Below, piece by piece: positions 1 through 11,544 of a DNA stretch of 64,000 bases (the stretch's first letter is position 1; every line of letters starts with the position of its first letter). Below the pieces are notes generated by a model. It was not told the DNA's origin and searched no databases. It saw only the letters and a program-made list of their open reading frames with translations. The DNA lies in NCBI GenBank assembly GCA_031308135.1, contig JAHLJT010003656.1:69706984-69770983 (forward strand). The letters run 5' to 3'. The position numbers and the translations under genes were made by a program. This DNA comes from Acheta domesticus (lineage: Eukaryota > Arthropoda > Insecta > Orthoptera > Gryllidae).

Positions 1-109
1 TTTTTTCAGATTTTTTCGATTGCTGGGCTGCAGTTAAAAAAATAAAAACCATTTTCCCGCCTTTAAAACACCTGGACTTTCAATATAGTTTGAAAATGAC
101 TGCAATTGT

Positions 110-1666
110 TCTGTGTATTTATTTTAGTGTTTATTATAGATTTGTATACATTGTTGTAGCACCCAATAAAGTTTTGATTTTGGAATATACTTACAAAGTA
201 TTATTTTTAAAGCTTTCTAATCGTTTGCATAAGTAATCGTACGCTACGGAAAGACTGATAGTTTTGTCAATTTATAAGAAAGAATCGACACAAGACCTTG
301 TAAGTGTGATACTGGTGGATAAAGAATTACACCCCATCCTACATCAAACAGATTTTAGAAGAAAAAATAGAAGTTTGCAGATTATGTCATGCAAAAAAGA
401 TTATTGCAACACACATTATAATGGCAAATAATTCAGAAGCGATGCTTCCTAGGCCTTTTAAACAAGGTTTGCTTGTCTAATGGGGACACGACTTTTTTTT
501 GAGAACAAGTAAATTCTAACAGACGACATGTTTTGGGGGACGGGTAGATGACATATGGGGAAATGATAAGGGACATTTCGTGTGCAGGATAGATGGGGGA
601 CAGTGGGGAAGTGAAGGGAAACAGATTAGGCCCCGATTATGTTGTTGGGATGTATTTTTCAAAATTCCACTTTTATGATCATCCTATTTTACAATTTTGC
701 ATATTAGTTTTTTGGATGCGCCCTTTCCGTAGCACTGATGGACAGAAAAGAGAAGCCGATATCAATGTAAAATTAAAGTGAAGAAAAATACTAAAATTAT
801 CTTTCACGATAAAATTAACGGCACTATTTTATTTTTTGCGAATTTTATCTCAACGCTCAGCAGTATTGGAATGAATTCTCTCGCATAGCTAACGGGTCCA
901 TAATGCCGTAAACTACTTTTCGGGAGATGGGAGTTTGCAGTTGGGTGCTACATTAAATCAATTTTCAATTTTCGTACAATTATTATTTACAAAGTGCAGA
1001 GTTTTCGCACGTGTACAGATTGTACGAGTGTCTCCACATTTATACGTATTCAAGAACAAATACTTAGGTAAAGGAAAAGACAACTTTTTCTCTAGTCTGA
1101 AACATCTACAGACGTGAGACCACAGGCTTCCGCAACCAATGCGTTACTATTTATCTGTCCGGGAGGCGCCGCGTTCTAGGCTCAGTTGTCAACGTTTTAG
1201 CTGCTATTCTGTGGCCTTCCTCCTCAAGCAAGGTCGCACGTGCCTAGGACGCGGCAACTGCCGAACTGCCAAGTGGTTGACTACAAATGTATTAAGTTTT
1301 TTTTAAACTATGACCCAGCTAATTAAAAAAATATGAAAAAATTCACAAGCATTCTGAGATGAAGTTTTCAGATTATTTTCGTGCCAGTGTCTGTGTTCTA
1401 AGACAAGTAAAACAGTTCTTGTAAATCTGGGTCTAACCTCTTCCCCTTCATTTTTCCACATGTCCCCCAATTATCCCTCAAATATGACCGAATTATTATT
1501 TAACTGCCAAACACTATTATCTTTCCATGGCGTATGATATTCTCATACAAAGAATTAGAAAGCTTTAAAAAATGATAATTTTTAAGTATATTCCAAAATC
1601 AAAACTTTATTGGCTGATACAACAATGTATACAAATCTATAATAAACACTAAAATAAATGCACAGA
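110..1666. repeat. long inverted-repeat structure (foldback-like)
   Basis: The arm at 110-220 reappears, reverse-complemented and close to 90% identical by eye, at 1555-1666. Both arms share the core ttggaatatactt beside caataaag. An inner, weaker inverted pair lies at 587-638 and 1424-1476 (shared GGGGGAC and GAAGGG blocks). A third small pair in the centre (about 1164-1180 and 1232-1250) shares CCGCGT and CTAGG. The pairs do not have the same midpoint, so there has been insertion or deletion between the arms. No coding sequence is recognised inside. It could be a foldback transposon, or two opposed copies of one dispersed repeat. Confidence 0.7.
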
Positions 1667-2403
1667 ACCAGAAACAAAAGCTAAAATAAAAATAGCTGAT
1701 TAAAATGTTTATAGTATCAATAGGATCAGTTCATCGTTAATCAGACATTGCATAGAATGGAACTTGCTTCATACGGTGGATGTTGTGTGCCACGAATTCA
1801 TCTTGCGGTATCTCTTCTGTAGAATAAGAGTGTGAGGTTGACGGATATTTGAAATTTTCATAACCCAGATTGAAAGTAAGAGTGTATAGAAATAGTGTAT
1901 AGATATAGTGTATTCTTATTGAAGATTATTTTTGGATTATTTTTATGAAGTGAATCAATAGAGTTTAAGGTATGTGTTTCTTTCGGTGTTTTTTAACTTT
2001 TCAAATTTTTTCCCAAGTTCAATGAAGAAGGTATATTCAGAAAGTAAATGGAACAAGAATGTGATATTTCCAAATATTCGCACAAATACACCAAATAAAG
2101 AAATAACTTATTTAAAATATAAAACCATTGTAAACCCATCAAAATATTAGTTGCTTAGTGTATTCGCAATTTTAATGGTATCTGTACTTTCAATCAGTGC
2201 ATTGACAGATGTCAAGAAGAACAAAATGGTAATAATACCCTTCAGATTGTAATAATATATTTGTATGTTGGGTAAATTTTATTTTCAGGGCTTAGTTCAA
2301 CCGTTTGGTGCCCTTTTCATTAAATTTGTGGAGTAAGTTTAAACCTCTACTTTACTGTTTTTATTTTGTGACATTGACATCGATATACATATATACTTTA
2401 CAG

Positions 2404-2628
2404 CAGTGGTGTCAAGGTCTCCTACCGGTGGCAATGACACGCTTAGTGGCACCGTGCCATGTCACGAGCTTCTCTGCGCCACTAGTGTCGGGAGAGGAAA
2501 CTATTATTAACCCCGCCGTTTACCACAGTGATGACGTTGTCTTTTGCGGAGGGGGGATGAACTGCGTGGAGAGGCGATTTCGTCGTGGCACTCGTGCCAC
2601 GGATTCCCGCTCGACATTGACAACACTG
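2404..2628 (+). mobile_element. 225-bp hAT-like MITE, copy 1
   Basis: A short non-coding element whose left end CAGTGGTGTCAAGG is matched in inverted form by TTGACAACACTG at the right end. The flanking 8-mers ctttacag (2396-2403) and cttttcag (2629-2636) match at 7 of 8 positions and look like a target-site duplication. CAGTG-type ends with an 8-bp duplication of pattern nTnnnnAn are typical of hAT transposons. A second complete copy at 58168-58397 shares the interior. The open frame across 2305-2646 is incidental. A TA-type (mariner) reading of the ends is possible but fits copy 1 less well. Confidence 0.75.
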
Positions 2629-2799
2629 CTTTTCAGGCACATCTGACTTTATAAAATTTATATTATTTTAAGATATGTTCGATAAAAGATGTTACGTATA
2701 CGGATTGTATAATATCCAAATCGTGCCCTGGTTATTTCCGTCAGTTTTATGACGCAAATACCCCCTAAACGTATTTGTTTAATGAAACTGGCAGCATGT

Positions 2800-3260
2800 A
2801 AGCATGTAACTGCTGCAATCGGGTGGGCACGCAAGCGGTTACGGCGGCGGAGCTGGCCGCGACGGTGATGGCGGAGTTGCGTTAACCCCGAGGTCGCGGG
2901 GCCGTGACATTTGCGCCCGGTTGCCGCGCCGGCCGCTCGCCGCGCCGCCGCCGCCGCCGCCGCCATCGCCACCACCTTCGCATTCTGCCATCGCTGGCTC
3001 TGAATCACTCTCATTGGAAGCGCCTTCACCACCACAGTCATTAATAGACGCCGTCTTCCTCGTCCGCGCCGTTGCTACAACTGGTGACGGTGGCAATGAC
3101 GGGAACTGTGGCGGTGTAATGGTGACGACGGCGACGGAAGCAGCCGCAACGGAGGCTGTGATCGGCCTATGGCAGTGGGGAGGCGACCACGTTGGCGGCA
3201 GAAGAGCCTGCGATGATGTCTTTGGAGGAAGAGTGACGGTAGCGGAACCTGCTAGAAGTG
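2800..3260. other. GC-rich island with (GCC)n run
   Basis: A CpG- and GC-rich block in AT-rich surroundings, with a (GCC)n run near 2940-2966 and degenerate GGCGRY-type triplets elsewhere. Frames stay open on both strands because stop codons are rare in this composition. No protein family is recognised. It could be a promoter-type CpG island or a decayed trinucleotide repeat. Confidence 0.55.
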
Positions 3261-3809
3261 TATGTGATGAATTGGGGACAGATTTTAATGAAAAGTCATC
3301 TTTTTTCTTTTCACTTTAGAAAAATGCCGTTTAGTGTAGAAATTCATTCTATGTTATGACAGAAGGAAATGACCTATTTTTATACGTCATTTTCTTTTGC
3401 ATTTTTCATCGATTTCGACTAATAAGGTATTTTTCCCCCTTTTCCCTTCAGTTTAATCGATTTCAATGTCATTTTAATGGTACTTTCTTCAGATAATATT
3501 TACATGATATTATCCAACAGTTCAACAACAAATATTCTCCACAGTTCTCCTGAGTACCATCACGTGGAAGGCTATTCGATTTCTTCGCTCAGAAGTTGTT
3601 AATGTCAGCCATTGTGAGTATAGTCCAAATCAAAAGTTTGAAAACTGAGTTTACTTGTACGAATGGATGAAGCCTCGATTCCATCAATAACATATCCAAC
3701 AGCTTAAGTTGTTCAACTGGTTTTGATAACACTTTTTACGTCATTTTCCATTGTTGATCATTTTTGGCGGTATTTTTGGTCATCAAAATCCGCCCCTAGT
3801 GATGAAGTA

Positions 3810-3811
<2 letters not shown>

Positions 3812-3853
<42 letters not shown>

Positions 3854-3862
3854 TGTGCGTGT
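3812..3862. repeat. (GT)n microsatellite
   Basis: About 20 uninterrupted GT dinucleotides (to 3850), followed by a degenerate GTAC/GTGC tail to about 3862. It opens a GC-rich stretch. Confidence 0.95.
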
Positions 3863-3889
3863 GGAGGTAAAGGGCAGTAATAGAGAACG

Positions 3890-4270
3890 TGAAGGGGCCG
3901 GTGTCGGAGGTGGTGGTAACGGCGAGGTAGGTGGCAGCGGTGGAAGCAACGGAGCCTGCGATGGCGTCATTGTTCGACAGGGGTGGGGCGCCGGTGGGGA
4001 CAACGGGAGCGATGGCGGCGGCGGTGATGGGGGCGGCGAAAGCAGAACCTACGATGACGAACGGATGAGCGGCGAAGGTGGAGTGTGGCGCCGGTGGGGG
4101 GTTGGCGGTGGAGTGTGGAGCCGGTAGGAGGGTGGTGGCAGCGGAGGCTGCAATGGAGCCGGCAGCGGCGGCGCCGCGCGAAGGCCGGCACCGGGCCCCG
4201 CCCACCGCGGCCCGGAAGAAGCCGAACCGGAAGTGGGCGCTGGAAACCGCCCAGCGGAGGCTGGCGCGCG
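3890..4270. other. G-rich then CpG-rich island
   Basis: A G-rich plus strand with degenerate GGCGGT/GGTGG triplets (3890-4140) passes into CpG-rich sequence (4140-4270). No recognised domain is seen in the overlapping frames. Confidence 0.5.
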
Positions 4271-4515
4271 GGCGCGATGGCACGGCGCCCCGCCCCGCCC
4301 CGCCCCGCCCCGTCCCGCCCCGCCCCGCCCCGTCCGCCCCGTCCCACCCGTCCCGCCCCGTCCCGTCCCGTTCCGTCCCGCCCCGTCCGTCCGTTCCGTC
4401 CCGTCCCGCCCCGTCCCGTCCCGTCCCGTGCCGCCCCGCCCCGTCCTGTGCCGCCCCGCCCCGTCCCGTGCCGCCCCGCCCCGTCCCGTGCCGCCCCGCC
4501 CAGCCCCGCCCCGCG
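4271..4515. repeat. pentanucleotide (CCCGT/CCCGC)n minisatellite
   Basis: About 240 bp of CCCGC and CCCGT pentamers with larger sub-repeats of the CCGTGCCGCCCCG type. Five-bp periodicity keeps most frames open on both strands, which explains several overlapping Pro/Arg/Ser or Gly/Arg/Asp open frames. These are artefacts. Confidence 0.92.
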
Positions 4516-4699
4516 TGCATGCCCTCCGTCCGGGCCCCGCCTGGGACGGCGCGCGGCAAATAGCCTCACTAGGAAGGGAAACGGCGGGACCTCCGACACT
4601 AGAATTCCTTGATAGTGCGATTTCTCCGTTCCAACACCTTAGTCATTTCCGGGTTCATTTACATGTAAAATAAGAAAGCGGACATCAACACAAGCAACT

Positions 4700-7000
4700 G
4701 AGATGGGATGACAGTGACGTTGCGAGTTCACATTTCAGATCACAGACGAAAAGATAGAAAAATAGTTATTTATGTAACTAGAAGAGAAAGTGAGTCTTTG
4801 GTGTAGGAAAGACATGTTTCCGGACGAGGGACGATAAGAGCCGAGTTCCGATTTTTGGAATGAGCGTGTGAACGACACTCATACGAGTGGCAGTACATTT
4901 TTTTCATGCAATCCTAAATGTACACACGCTTATGATTAGTTGCAGTATGCGACACGGCAGTAATGTTGAGTCATGTTGACCCAGTGCTTTATTTACTTTG
5001 TGGCATCCAGTATTTTATATATTTGGAGTCGTCGACCAGCCAAGTGATAATGTGCAGTATGCATACCAAAAAATTCGCATTTCACATCAATAAATAGTAA
5101 TCGAATGTATTTGTTTCCAAGCTTGAGTGCTGAAAACAATATTGCAGTTTTTCTGTGGATTAGATAAAGGCAAAGTGCCTGTGATCGTATACACTTCACT
5201 TCTAGGAATGTGTTTGAATCACTTCAGTCGAGAAAAGGCGGCAAGAGATGGAGACTAAGAAGCCAATGTAAGGCGACTCTAAATTTAACTTTCAATGAAC
5301 GACACTTCCACGAAGTCTGACAAAAATAATAAAAGAAAAGATAGGGCGCGATAATAAGAAAATTATTGAATGGGAGAACAAAAACACATTATATGTTTCA
5401 TTATGTAATGCTACATTATAATTGCAAGAAAATAAAAATAAAACATTATTGAAGGCGCCATTGATAAATCGAACTTTAATACCTGTAAACTTTTATGAAT
5501 GAAACTTGTTTAATCTGTAGCTAATTTATTGCAAACATTTGACAGTTACAGTACAGGGCAAGTTTAATAACTTGAATTCTTTAATAGCTAGATTTTTAAT
5601 CCCTTTTAAATTTTTTGTTTATTGCTACATAGGTTTATATATATAATATATGTTATATATAATATATGTTATATATATATAAATATCGAAATAAAAATAC
5701 ACTTAGCTTGTTTGTGATTTGACCTACCTTATCTGCAAGCATACAATAGAATTTGTTCAGCATTCAAGATTTGATTGAAATGGAATATTTGGACCCTGAT
5801 AATTTTAAATACGAAACTTCTCTTGTGGTCTTCAAAAATACACAGAGTATCAAAGTTTACAAAATGAAATATAATGCAAATACTGTAAGCTCTTATAATA
5901 TATAATAACATCTATTTAAACATCATTGTTTCCATGCGTTTCCATTCCTTCAGAAATTGTTATCAATTTTTGATGGGATAAGAGATATATTTTTGGTAAT
6001 CAAGAAAAATAAAAAAAGGTGTTGATTATAAAATACTTGTCGTGATATTAATATTTCCAAAGGCGCACAACTAGACACTATCTAATGTCATTGAATAATA
6101 CGTGCTATGGTTAACAATCGTTATAATAATAACCAAATCATATAATAATAATAATAATAATAATATCGTATGCGATATGTCACTTAATAGCCGCCGGTTT
6201 GTATCGGCATTTTCAATCTGAGTTTCCTTTGAAGTTTTTCGCGGGCTCGAATCTAGGGAATCTTTCAAGCAGACGCGCCTCAAGGGATTCCCTTGCAGTG
6301 CCGCCTGAGGTGTGATTCTTACTTTCTCCACCAGTTCGCGCTGTGAGTTAACTACATCCTAGAGTTCCCAGATAAACGAGTAAATTGCATTCCTTGGCTG
6401 AAGAGATTCCGTCATTTAATACCTACTTGTCAGGGGAATTCGAACTGTGCGTTTTTTTTTACTTTATAGGTACCGCTTACGTAGGAGAGAGAAAGTTATG
6501 TAATGCTGCGTGAAAAAACGGGGAATTTTCGGCAGAAAAACTCTTATCACAGGGCCCTGGTAACGAAAAAAGGGATAAATCAAGATGCTAAATTTAGAAA
6601 AAAAATCCTCTAACAGATGGTGTAACCAGAATCCATGTTTTGTGGGTCCCTTATATCGAAAAGTCGATTTTGTCTGTGAACAACGCTAGCGGCCAAACCA
6701 TGCAGCCAATCTTCTCCAAAATTGATATTCTCCGGTCGATCTCGAGGTCCCATAAATTTGAAACCCTTCAAATTTGAAAATCTAAAAAATATTTTAATTT
6801 AGGGGGATACTTTACGTGAAGCCCTTGGGACACTGTCAAAATTGTCAAAGAAATGGCCCCATCGTTTTTGACTTAAATTTTTTTGCTAAATAGTGACGTG
6901 TAAGAGAATGGTTTAGAAAGGACGTTTAAGAGAATGGTTTAGGTCTGATTTTCGTTAAAAGGTCTGATTTTTTCGAAAAGCTTAAAAAATTCAATATTTT
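4700..7000. other. AT-rich stretch without recognised gene
   Basis: Mostly AT-rich. It holds an AT/TATA alternating block near 5638-5690, an (AAT)n run near 6143-6165 and a short direct repeat near 6900-6970 where agaatggtttag occurs twice, 24 bp apart. No coding region or RNA gene is recognised. Confidence 0.6.
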
Positions 7001-7017
7001 TTCGGAGTCTTCCTATA

Positions 7018-7155
7018 ACTAAAATATTAAAGGTTGAAATTTTTTCCCTTAATAAAATCTGTTCCTTTTTGACAAAATCTGTTCCAGATTTTGAAATAAA
7101 GTCATGCAGAATTTTTCGAAAGTTTGTATATTTTTCTCGTAATTTTGCATAAAAC
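7018..7155 (+). repeat. dispersed AT-rich repeat, copy 1
   Basis: It shares scattered blocks in the same order with 17322-17448, including CTAAAATATTAAAG, CCCTTAATRAAATCTGTT, AATTTTTCGAAA and ATTTTGC. The phrase aaggacgtttaaga flanks it at about 6920 and 7230, suggesting a larger element. It is non-coding and of unknown class. Confidence 0.6.
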
Positions 7156-7953
7156 ATAAGCAATTTTTAATTTTGTATAAATATTTGTTTCTTCAAAACC
7201 GGCTCCAATTTTGTGGTTGAATAGTGTGAAGGACGTTTAAGAAAGTGGTGCATGTCTAATGTTGGTTGAAAAACTGTTCTGTAATATTATTAATAGAATA
7301 TTTTTGTTCTACTATTAGAACAGTAAAAAAACTAAGAAAAGCTAAAAAAATGTACTTTGGGTGGAGATGTGAGGTGAGTCTGAATATCTAGGCCAGACGA
7401 AAAGAAATAGAAAACTAATAGGGGAAGGTCGGTGTCATTCTGTAGCACCACTAGCTGAAGATTGTCTCAGTGTTCTTGCAAAGTTAAGAAAAAATTAAAA
7501 CAATGCAAATGCGGAAAATATATAATTTAAATAATATGTTGGTAGCTGAACCACGATCATAATTTTTCGCCTGTCGCTAACCGCAGATTGTTTCCTAATA
7601 TTTTCCGCGAGAGGTCGGCCGGAGTAGTGCGGCAGAACTGGTATTGTACCCGCACGTTTTTTTGAGCTCCAGAATTCCTCCCATCCTCAATAAACATTGG
7701 TTGAATTGAGAATAATTGATAGGAATGAGCGTTGTTAACAAAATCTGATATCGAGAAATATTCTCTCCGTGTAGTAGAAACTATTTTGCCCCAAAAACGA
7801 GCGACAGATTTGTTATAATGGCCATGTGCGCAAAATAATCAAACCCCCCACTCCTCTCGCGTCTAGGGTAATGAGAGCTCACGAAAACGTGCGCGGGTAA
7901 TAACTCATATTCGCTAGAATCCAGTAGCAGTGTGTAATATAATAAGTTTATAA

Positions 7954-8129
7954 TCTATACGAAGTAGCAATACAGTAAAATGAAATAAAAATAAAGTATA
8001 CTATTTTATTAAAATTTGAACCAAGTACATTTAAAATAATCTTAAACAACGTGTTGTGTATAAAATTGATATTTTTTAATTAGTATTTTTCAATTTCAAA
8101 AGACCGGGCAACGCCGGGTGTTTTGTTAG
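7954..8129 (+). mobile_element. short non-autonomous Helitron-like element
   Basis: The 3' end has a GC hairpin (CCGG at 8104-8107 and 8114-8117 with loop GCAACG) about 8 nt before the terminal TTAG. TTAG is one base from the CTRR end of Helitrons and is followed by T. The GGCAACGCCGGGT core is typical of insect Helitron 3' ends. The best 5' end is TCTATAC at 7954, preceded by A, as expected for insertion between A and T. The 176-bp length has no room for Rep/helicase, so it is non-autonomous. The 3' end is firm; the 5' boundary is inferred. Confidence 0.65.
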
Positions 8130-8262
8130 TAGCAAATATTTAATGCCAGGCGGCCTCATCCTTGGATCGATTAATTGATTGATGATTCCGGACACGTCAA
8201 CTGCTCTGGTCATTAATCTCGTTATACTTGGCTCGTTATACAAGGCGATTTTTCTACCTTGG

Positions 8263-8435
8263 CCCCTAAAGGTCCGTCTTCACGATAGAATATGTCACGG
8301 TATTTGACAAGTCCTCAGTCGCGCCGCCAGATATCGCATGACCGTATCAAGCAGTGCTTGCGATCATGCGACTTCTAGCGGCACGAGGGAGAAAGACGCG
8401 AAATGACGTGTGATATTCCATCGTGGCCATAGGGG
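8263..8435. mobile_element. palindromic foldback MITE (long hairpin)
   Basis: Almost the whole 173 bp folds on itself. The outer ends are CCCCTA and TAGGGG. Then CACGATAGAATAT (left) faces the complement of ATATTCCATCGTG (right), and GCGCCGCCAGATATCGCATGA faces TCATGCGACTTCTAGCGGCAC. The fold closes at about AAGCAGTGCTTG (8353-8364). It has no coding potential. It could equally be described as a possible small-RNA hairpin locus. Confidence 0.75.
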
Positions 8436-8439
8436 TTGA

Positions 8440-9700
8440 GGGGCAGAGTTAAAGAAACGCACTATAGGGTTGTAAATGTTTTTTTTACTTCGAGAAGTCA
8501 AACAAATATTGGCATTTTTCAGTCAAAATCGAAACTTTCATTGAAGAATTTTCTTTCAATTTCTGCGCGAATTGGAAATTAGTAAAATAGAGATAACTAA
8601 ATAATGTTAGTGCTTTATAGACTTACAAATACGCAGAGGTAGTGCAGTGTAGCAGTGACTGTAAATATTTTAGTTGCATTAATTTCTATGAATGCGGGTG
8701 TCTAAATTCGACAACAATCTTTAGTGAAACATAATATTTTTTTGCGAATAGAAATGTTTTTGAATTTTCTTTGTTGAAAATCATTCAATACACTTTCAGT
8801 AGTTTCCTATTGACTGATTTGCAACGAACTTCCTACATTTTTATGTTGAAATGAATGCCTTTTTTCTTGGATATATTTACTGCAACCTATTCACAGCATC
8901 CACTCGTATTGCATGACACGCATTGGCTGCTCTCGTACTCTTCTGTACTGCCATCAGCCTCTTTCAAATTGACTATGTTAAGCACGTCTATTAAGAGGAA
9001 GCTAAAAACCGTTCTTATTAGTTCGTCAGGGTACATTTCTTTATTCGTCTAAGGAACGTCATCAAGATGGTATGAAGGTCACTTTCTTCTTTTTGTCGTT
9101 TATTGACTGAGCTCTTCCTAGAAGGAAAGTACAGTCACTGCATTAAACAATTTCAATATGTTGTGAAGCATTTCTTGGTTGTTTATTCTTACTATTCTCT
9201 TGAATAGGATTTTAGGAGTTATTTAATTATGGTCCTTTTAATTTTCACAATTTTCCTTAATTTGTATGCATTTAATTTTTCGTATTAATTAAGTCATTGA
9301 ATATGATTGCTTACTTATTTATTTTTATGGACAAAAACAGCAAAAAATCTGTATAACATGTAGGAGAAAAATGTAATCCTCATGTTTTCTTGGTACCGTA
9401 TAGGTGGGAAATATAATCCTCCCAATTTCTTTCACTATACCTAATTTACCTCTTTCACTATGCGTCGTTGAGTTCTGAATAAATCTATCGTCAAACAAAT
9501 TAATTTGGGCAATTTTAAAAGTTTTTCGTCAGATTAAAGGCGAAAGTAATAACAAATTAAATAATTAAATTCTCTCGCGTTTATTACAAACTTCTAAATT
9601 CAGATACATTATCTACAATATGTTGTTTAACATAAAACGTTCGAAAATGCGACCGAAGTGTTTGAGGAAACTGGGTAACTTCGGCCGGTTGACGGTTGGT
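8440..9700. other. AT-rich stretch, nothing recognised
   Basis: No RNA gene, repeat family or convincing coding frame is seen. The small open frame at 8855-9052 shows no family signature. Confidence 0.55.
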
Positions 9701-9708
9701 CAACTGCT

Positions 9709-10392
9709 TCGGTGCGTCAACTGCTAAGTTAATTAGTCCCGTAGGCATAGTGCATGTTTTTATACTTGGGAGATGGTGGTGATCTTCCCCCACTGAATGG
9801 TGCGATCCGACGCCCACTGCAGTCTCGAATCGTCAGCAACGCCAAGCATTGGCCAGCTAACCACCTACCAACTCTTCTTCAGAAATTAATTTCTTTCTTA
9901 ACTACAAGAAAGTTTATTATTTCGGTTCTAGTACATTCAGTACTTATGGGTATGTATTTAGAAACTGTCCACAGCTTATCTACTACAGCTATCGTGGATC
10001 TGAGAAGCAGGTCTACTTACTCCGACCTCTCAAAGCATTCTGTTTAATTTAAGTTCCCCAACTTCTCCTGCTTCTAGGCAGGTCATACGACGCTACACCA
10101 CCCATCTGTCGGGTAGCGGGGTTTCCCAAACCAGATTCTCCCACTAGTGGGGAACCTTCTCAGTGACGACAAGCTCTGAGCTCCCGACCAGTCTCGCGAC
10201 GTGTGTGTTCGTAAAGTGCTGTAAGTGTTTGTATAAATAAGGGGTGGGCATAGGTCAAGGAATGGGAAGGAAAAATCGCGGGACCGTCTGTGGCTTTGTT
10301 AGGGTACTGCTCCGGTAGTCACCTGGTATTTATCGGAGAAACTACGGAAAACTGTCAACCAGAGCAGTCCGGCCGCTAGAATTCTCCTCCAG
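9709..10392 (-). mobile_element. SINE-like family A, interrupted copy
   Basis: Read on the minus strand it matches the family-A consensus seen at 27.9, 43.9, 49.2 and 51.6 kb. The body runs from GGAGGAGAATTCTAGCGGCC (10392 side) through the GGTCGGGAGCTCAGAGCTTG block and the GGATCGCACCATTCAGTGGG block to TTAGCAGTTGACGC (near 9715). About 265 bp not found in other copies sits at about 9823-10088, a likely nested insertion. The tRNA-like head is absent. Confidence 0.8.
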
Positions 10393-10466
10393 AAAACGGC
10401 TGAATTTGCCCTTATGTAGCCAGTGACGAAAAATTGTTACTCTTCTCAGAGCTTAATTACCCTAGA

Positions 10467-11083
10467 GTGATTCGGGATGCGAAATCGATGTCGATATTTT
10501 GAATCTTCATTGTTTTACAGAAACGTCTATGATTTAAACATCGACATGGACAAACAATCGATATGTTAAAGCCGATGTTTTTTAACATCGATGTTTTGTC
10601 CTCATGTTTTTACGTTATTGACACTATCCTTACGAATGAAAAGTTTCCATAATCACAAAAGTTCAAAAATTAAAAAATAATTTATCTTACTTCTGTCAGT
10701 GTATGTGTTTGAACCAAGCAAACGTTCTACTATCTTCATCGAACAGACTATCTCTCGACCGCTCCTAGTATTTCGCACATACAGAGGCGGCCTACACATG
10801 CGCTGTGGGTTCGGCGAACTGAGGACGGACCCTTTTAGATGACAGGGTAATCAAGCTTAGTTTAATTCATTGTTCTTATTATTTTTTTGTTTTCAGTTGA
10901 ATGTTAATTACAAATTAATAATCATGCTCACTGTCAAATTAAATGTTTTTGAGTCCGAATTTATTGTTAGAGGGTACTAAACCAACTTTATAACATCGAT
11001 GGATTTTGTTCGATGTTTTTTAGCATCGAATTTTAAACATCGATGATTGTTGACATCGACGTTTTGTTATCAATGCCTCACCA
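10467..11083. mobile_element. element with CATCGATG-rich subterminal repeats
   Basis: Both ends carry clusters of CATCGAT(G)TTTT motifs in both orientations (10484-10610 and 10995-11062), while the centre is ordinary AT-rich sequence. The outer sequences GTGATTCGGGATGCG (left) and, inverted, GTGAGGCATTG (right) are weakly alike. Clustered subterminal repeats in opposite orientation are typical of non-autonomous DNA transposons, particularly hAT-like. No transposase frame remains, and the boundaries are approximate. Confidence 0.5.
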
Positions 11084-11544
11084 ATAAGAGAGATGCGACT
11101 TTTTACATTGTCCTATATTATTATCTTTCCCCCAAAAAGGGAGTACTTTCTCCCTAATTCAAAGCGAGAAAGTAAAAATCGATCCATTATTCAAGAAACT
11201 TAGTTTCAGTTTCTGAAATATGTTCACCAGTCGTCGCAAGAACACCACAATAATATTATAATTGTTTCCAATCTTATTGTCTCTTAACTCAAAATGTTTG
11301 TCTGGAAAAATATGTTTTTGATACATAAATTTAAAATTCTGTTGTTTGGAAGTAATACTAATTAAAATAGAAATTAGTTTCTATTTCGTTGAGTAATTAT
11401 TTTCAAGAAAAACACTTCCTACATGGTGTATTTCCAACAAAAGAATTTTGACGCTTCATTGAAAGATTGCAGTAATATATATTTCATTTTTCATTTTGAC
11501 CTCTAACTACCCGGAAGAAACGGAAAACTGCCATCATCGTCGTA

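Noticed and set aside
2396..2636. Tc1/mariner assignment (TA target site) for the 225-bp MITE
   Set aside because: Copy 2 could be read with TA flanks, but copy 1 lacks the right-hand TA, while both copies show 8-bp flanks matching at 7 of 8; the hAT reading fits better, though not decisively.
3783..4599. 210-258-codon minus-strand frames over 3.8-4.6 kb
   Set aside because: They consist of GRDGTGR-type repeats from the CCCGT/CCCGC pentamer array and cannot be distinguished from the equally open plus strand.
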